Source: CAZCEC01 sp964497615
GTDB taxonomy: Bacteria > Chloroflexota > Anaerolineae > Anaerolineales > UBA6663
Reading direction: 5' to 3'
DNA: 64,000 bases
Assembly: GCA_964497615.1 (NCBI GenBank)
Contig: CAZCEC010000023.1
Coordinates: 1 to 64,000, forward strand
The translations under genes were made by a program, and so were the position numbers. Under the pieces are notes generated by a model. The model was not told the origin of the DNA. It saw only the letters and a list, made by a program, of their open reading frames with translations, and searched no databases. Shown one piece after another: positions 60,893 through 64,000 of the stretch (position 1 is the first letter of the stretch; each line of letters starts with the position of its first letter).

Positions 60893-63367
60893 ATGGATGT
60901 AGATATCGAGCTCTATCGCCGCGAGGTGCGGATCTCAGCTCAACCGCTGGTGCGGCTCAGCGCGATTGACATTGCCCCCGACCGCCCTCAGCGTACCATG
61001 GTCTTCATCCACGGTTTCGGCGGGAACGCGCGCCAGTGGCAGTATCAGCTCCGGCACTTCTCCGATGATTCGCGCGTCATCGCGCTCGACCTGCGCGGCC
61101 ACGGGCAGTCGGACAAGCCGCAGACCAGCTACGACATGGCCTCCATCTGCGCCGACATCGCCGCCGCCCTGGATGAGTTGGGAGTGAAAGAACCGATCGT
61201 GCTGGCGGGGCACTCCTTTGGGGGCGCGGTGGTCACCGAGTTCGCCACCCGCTATGCCGAGCGCGTGGGGCGGCTGGTGCTGGTGGCCAGCGCGGGCGAG
61301 TACCGCATCGAGCCAAGGCTCCGGTTCGCCCTGCGCCTGCCGCAGATGGTGCTCGACGTGGCGATGGGCCTGTATTTCAAGAAGTTCATCTCAGCCTCGC
61401 CGTATGCGCTGCGGACCATGTACCGCAACACCATGCGCAACTGGAACGGCTGGAGCCTGCTGCGCGGGCTGACCATGCCGACCCTGGTCATCCGTGGGAA
61501 CCGCGACCGGGTGCTGGATGCGGCCGCCTTCGACATTGCCCGCGCCATTCCGGATGTGGAGGAAGTGGACGTCGGGGTCAGCGCCCACATGGTGATGCTG
61601 GAACGGCGCGAAGCGGTGAACCGCGCTATCGAGCGCTTCGTGGAGGGCGGGCGCGGCCGGCGCGGCCTGGGCGAGGTGGATGAGCAGCGCCAACTGCGCA
61701 AGGAGCGCATCTGGCTGGACCACTACGACAACGGCGTGCCCTACACCATCGGCGTGCCGCCAGCCACCATGCATCGCATCCTGCGCTCGGCGGCGCGGCG
61801 CTACCCGCTGCACCCGGCCATCCTGTTCGAGGGCGGCCGGCTCACCTACCGCCGTCTGAACCGCGAGTCGTCCCGCTTTGCCAACCTGCTGCGCGGCCTG
61901 GGCCTGAACCCCGGCGACCGGGTGCTGGTCCTGCTCCCCAACCTGCCCCAGACCGTCATCGTCTATTTCGGCATCCTGAAGGCGGCCGGCGTGATCGTGT
62001 TCACCACGCCGCTCTCGGAGCCGGTGGAGTTGGCGCGCCAGGTGCGCGACTCCGGGGCGCGGGTGCTGGTGACCTTCACCCGGCATGCCGCGATGGCGCA
62101 GGAAGTGATGGCACAGACCCAGCTTGAGCACGTCATCCTCACCAACGTCAAGGATTACCTCCCCGAGCCCAAGCGCACCCTGTTCTCCCTCACGCGCGAG
62201 GCCCGCGAAGGGCACCAACTGAAGCAGCCCCTGCCGGCGGGTGTGCACCTGATGTCGGCGGAGTTGTACAAGTACAGCCCGCACGCCCCCGAGATCGAGG
62301 TGGCGCAGGACGAGGTGGCCCTCATCCAGTACACCTCCGGCACCACCGCCCAGCCCAAGGGCGTGATGCTGTCGCACCGCAACCTGGTGGCCAACATCCT
62401 GCAAACCCGCCACTGGATCCCCGGCTTGAAGGAGGGCAAGGAAGTCTTTCTCTCGGTGGTGCCGTTCTCGCACGTCTATGGCATGACGCTGGCGCTGAAT
62501 GTGCCCGTGGCGCTGGCGGCGGCCTGCATCATCCTGCCGACCTTCGTCACCGAGGACGTGCTCAAGGCCATCAAGCGCTACCGTCCGACAATCTTCCCCG
62601 GCGTGCCAACCATGTATATGGCGATCAACAATTTCCCAGGGGTGCGGCGCTACGGCATTGACAGCATCAAGGCCTGCCTGTCGGGCGCGGCGCCCCTGCC
62701 GGTGGAGGTGCAGGAGGCTTTCGAGAAGCTGACGCGCGGGCGGCTGGTCGAAGGCTATGGACTGACCGAGGCCACCACCGCCACCCACGGCAATCCCCTG
62801 GAAGGACTGCGCAAGCTCGGCTCCATCGGCATCCCCCTGCCCTCCACCGAAGCCAAGGTCGTGGACCTGAGCAACGGCCGCGACCTGCCGCCAGGGCAAC
62901 TGGGCGAGCTGGCAGTGCGCGGGCCGCAGGTGATGCTGGGCTATTGGAACACGGGCAGCAAGGCGCGCGAATTCATCACCAAGGATGGCTGGCTGCTCAC
63001 CGGCGACGTAGGGCGCATGGACGATGACGGCTACTTCGAGGTGGTCGCCCGCAAGCGCGAGATGATCCTGGCCGGGGAATATCAGGTCTATCCCCGGGAT
63101 GTGGAAGAAGTGCTGTACGAGAACCCGAAGGTGAAAGAGGTGGCGGTGGTGGGGGTGCAGCCGCCCAAATGGCCGTTCCAGCGGGTGAAGGCGTACGTGG
63201 TGCTGAGCGAGGGCGTCACCGTGAGCGAGGCCGAGTTGGTGGCGCTGTGCAAGCGGCGGCTGGAGGCCTATGCCGTGCCGTGGAAGATCGAATTCGTGAA
63301 AGAGCTGCCGAAGAACTTCATGGGGAAAGTGCTGCGGCGGATGCTGGTTGAAGAAGGCTCGGATTGA
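60893..63367 (+). CDS. Fusion of alpha/beta hydrolase and acyl-CoA ligase
   Basis: An 824-residue two-domain protein. Residues 1-255 are an alpha/beta hydrolase: HGFGGNARQW, DLRGHGQSD, nucleophile elbow GHSFGGAVV (Ser near 109), NRDRVLDAA and SAHMVMLE with the His. Residues 290-824 are an AMP-forming acyl-CoA synthetase: LTYRRLNRESSRFANLL, the AMP motif YTSGTTAQPKGVMLSHRN, GYGLTEATTATHGN, GWLLTGDVGRMDDDGYFEVVARKREMILAGEYQVYPRDVEE, and the catalytic Lys in KNFMGKVLRR. No signal peptide. The hydrolase has Ser rather than Asp as nucleophile, so it is not an OleB-type domain. Substrate unknown; a long- or medium-chain acid is likely. Confidence 0.93.
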   Translation: MDVDIELYRREVRISAQPLVRLSAIDIAPDRPQRTMVFIHGFGGNARQWQYQLRHFSDDSRVIALDLRGHGQSDKPQTSYDMASICADIAAALDELGVKEPIVLAGHSFGGAVVTEFATRYAERVGRLVLVASAGEYRIEPRLRFALRLPQMVLDVAMGLYFKKFISASPYALRTMYRNTMRNWNGWSLLRGLTMPTLVIRGNRDRVLDAAAFDIARAIPDVEEVDVGVSAHMVMLERREAVNRAIERFVEGGRGRRGLGEVDEQRQLRKERIWLDHYDNGVPYTIGVPPATMHRILRSAARRYPLHPAILFEGGRLTYRRLNRESSRFANLLRGLGLNPGDRVLVLLPNLPQTVIVYFGILKAAGVIVFTTPLSEPVELARQVRDSGARVLVTFTRHAAMAQEVMAQTQLEHVILTNVKDYLPEPKRTLFSLTREAREGHQLKQPLPAGVHLMSAELYKYSPHAPEIEVAQDEVALIQYTSGTTAQPKGVMLSHRNLVANILQTRHWIPGLKEGKEVFLSVVPFSHVYGMTLALNVPVALAAACIILPTFVTEDVLKAIKRYRPTIFPGVPTMYMAINNFPGVRRYGIDSIKACLSGAAPLPVEVQEAFEKLTRGRLVEGYGLTEATTATHGNPLEGLRKLGSIGIPLPSTEAKVVDLSNGRDLPPGQLGELAVRGPQVMLGYWNTGSKAREFITKDGWLLTGDVGRMDDDGYFEVVARKREMILAGEYQVYPRDVEEVLYENPKVKEVAVVGVQPPKWPFQRVKAYVVLSEGVTVSEAELVALCKRRLEAYAVPWKIEFVKELPKNFMGKVLRRMLVEEGSD

Positions 63368-63377
63368 GGAAGCGAAC

Positions 63378-64000
63378 ATGCCGAAAAAAAACACAGCCTA
63401 CATCGGTATCGACCTCGGCGGGACGAGCCTGCGGGCCGGCGTCGTGGCGCGCGACGGCGCCGTGCTGGGCCTGGAGAAGCGCAAGACCAAGCCGGAGCTG
63501 GGCGCCCAGGGGGTGCTGGACCGGATGGCAGAGGCCGCCAAGCGGGCGATGAAGGCGGCCGGGGTCAAGGCGCGCCAGGTGGGCGGCCTGGGCGTGGGCG
63601 TGCCAGGGCCGATTGACCGCGAGGCCGGCCTGGTGCGCCTGGCCGTGAACCTGGGGCCAAGCTGGACCAATTTGCGGTTGGCGGAGGCGCTGCAGGACCG
63701 GCTGGACCTGCCAGTGGCGCTCGACAATGACGTGCGCGTGGGCGCGCTGGGTGAGCACACCCACGGCGCAGGCCAGGGCCTGGACGACATGGTGGCGGTG
63801 TTCGTGGGCACCGGCATCGGCGGCGGGCTGGTGTTGGGCGGCGAACTGCGGGCCGGCTGGCGGGGCAGCGCCGGCGAGGTGGGCCACACCGTCATCAACC
63901 ACTGCAACGAGGTGGTGGGCAAAACGGGCCAGCCCGGCACGGTGGAGCCCCTCGCCAGCCGGACGGGCATGGAGCGCTACGTGCGCCAGGCGGCAGCGCA
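63378..64000 (+). CDS. ROK-family sugar kinase (glucokinase-like), partial
   Basis: The first 207 residues of a ROK-family kinase, cut by the window end. It has the ATP-binding IGIDLGGTSLRAGVV, GLGVGVPGPID, substrate and catalytic ALDNDVRVGALGEHTHGAGQG (catalytic Asp in the DND motif), and FVGTGIGGGLVLGGELRAGWRGSAGEVGHTVI. The start of the zinc-binding Cys cluster may be HCNEVV. ATG at 63378 lies 11 nt after the ligase stop, so the two may be co-transcribed. Glucokinase is the commonest role; other hexoses are possible. Confidence 0.93.
   Translation, partial: MPKKNTAYIGIDLGGTSLRAGVVARDGAVLGLEKRKTKPELGAQGVLDRMAEAAKRAMKAAGVKARQVGGLGVGVPGPIDREAGLVRLAVNLGPSWTNLRLAEALQDRLDLPVALDNDVRVGALGEHTHGAGQGLDDMVAVFVGTGIGGGLVLGGELRAGWRGSAGEVGHTVINHCNEVVGKTGQPGTVEPLASRTGMERYVRQAAA

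Noticed and set aside
60893..63367. OleB-OleC fusion of olefin biosynthesis
   Set aside because: The hydrolase nucleophile is Ser in GHSFGG rather than Asp, and no OleA or OleD gene is nearby.

Overview
The window is a GC-rich bacterial chromosome segment (estimated mid-60s % GC by eye) carrying almost only housekeeping and secreted-protein genes, with one 10-N scaffold gap (3464-3473). I infer a Chloroflexota (Anaerolineae-like) organism from four traits. Extracellular proteins carry Thr/Pro (TPT) linkers. A giant secreted protein ends in an LYLP-type C-terminus. PdxS/PdxT make PLP. A T-box controls a trpS-led trp operon. No marker gene was searched, so the phylum is an inference.

Layout. 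1-40 is the 3' end of a 5S rRNA. 213-7189 (+, except rdgB) holds a DUF4177-like protein with a histone-H1-like tail, a GAF histidine kinase, thioredoxin reductase, an alpha/beta hydrolase, RdgB, a DUF177 protein and the primary sigma factor. 7366-27642 is about 20 kb read entirely on the minus strand. In transcription order it has a Yip1-like protein, a MacB-type ABC system with a CARDB-like exported protein and a glycosidase-like gene inside it, a zinc-ribbon membrane protein, pdxS-pdxT, map, a heterodimeric ABC exporter and a giant secreted metzincin. 27824-32282 (+) has two SPFH-like membrane proteins, a Phd/VapC-type toxin-antitoxin pair with a palindromic operator, and psuG. 32636-33970 (-) is an SH3 protein with TPT repeats. 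34099-39458 (+) is a replication block: bifunctional nuclease, DnaB with a LAGLIDADG intein, a DnaD-domain protein, and a helicase loader with two AAA+ domains. 39686-41761 (-) is an EF-G paralogue. 41934-47554 (+) is a run of small enzymes ending in queG. 48027-56819 (+) is the T-box-controlled operon trpS-trpEGDCFBA. 56836-60286 (-) has a CNNM/CBS protein, a frameshifted DUF72 gene, a glutaredoxin and an amidase. 60460-64000 (+) has DgkA, a hydrolase/acyl-CoA-ligase fusion and a partial ROK kinase.

The tryptophan genes form a complete chorismate-to-Trp route, and the T-box upstream of trpS reads a UGG specifier, so tRNA-Trp charging should control both Trp synthesis and Trp-tRNA synthesis. 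DnaB, the DnaD protein and the tandem AAA+ protein are adjacent and probably load the replicative helicase together.

The least expected signal is in the spaces between genes. Degenerate 7-bp tandem repeats, some folded into hairpins, and a dispersed TCATTCCGA...GAGGAATCT element recur at gene junctions, especially within the trp operon. In two places (the methyltransferase at 43583 and trpC) they supply the last codons of the protein. Several genes also have a -10 box 6-9 nt before the start codon and no Shine-Dalgarno, implying leaderless mRNAs.
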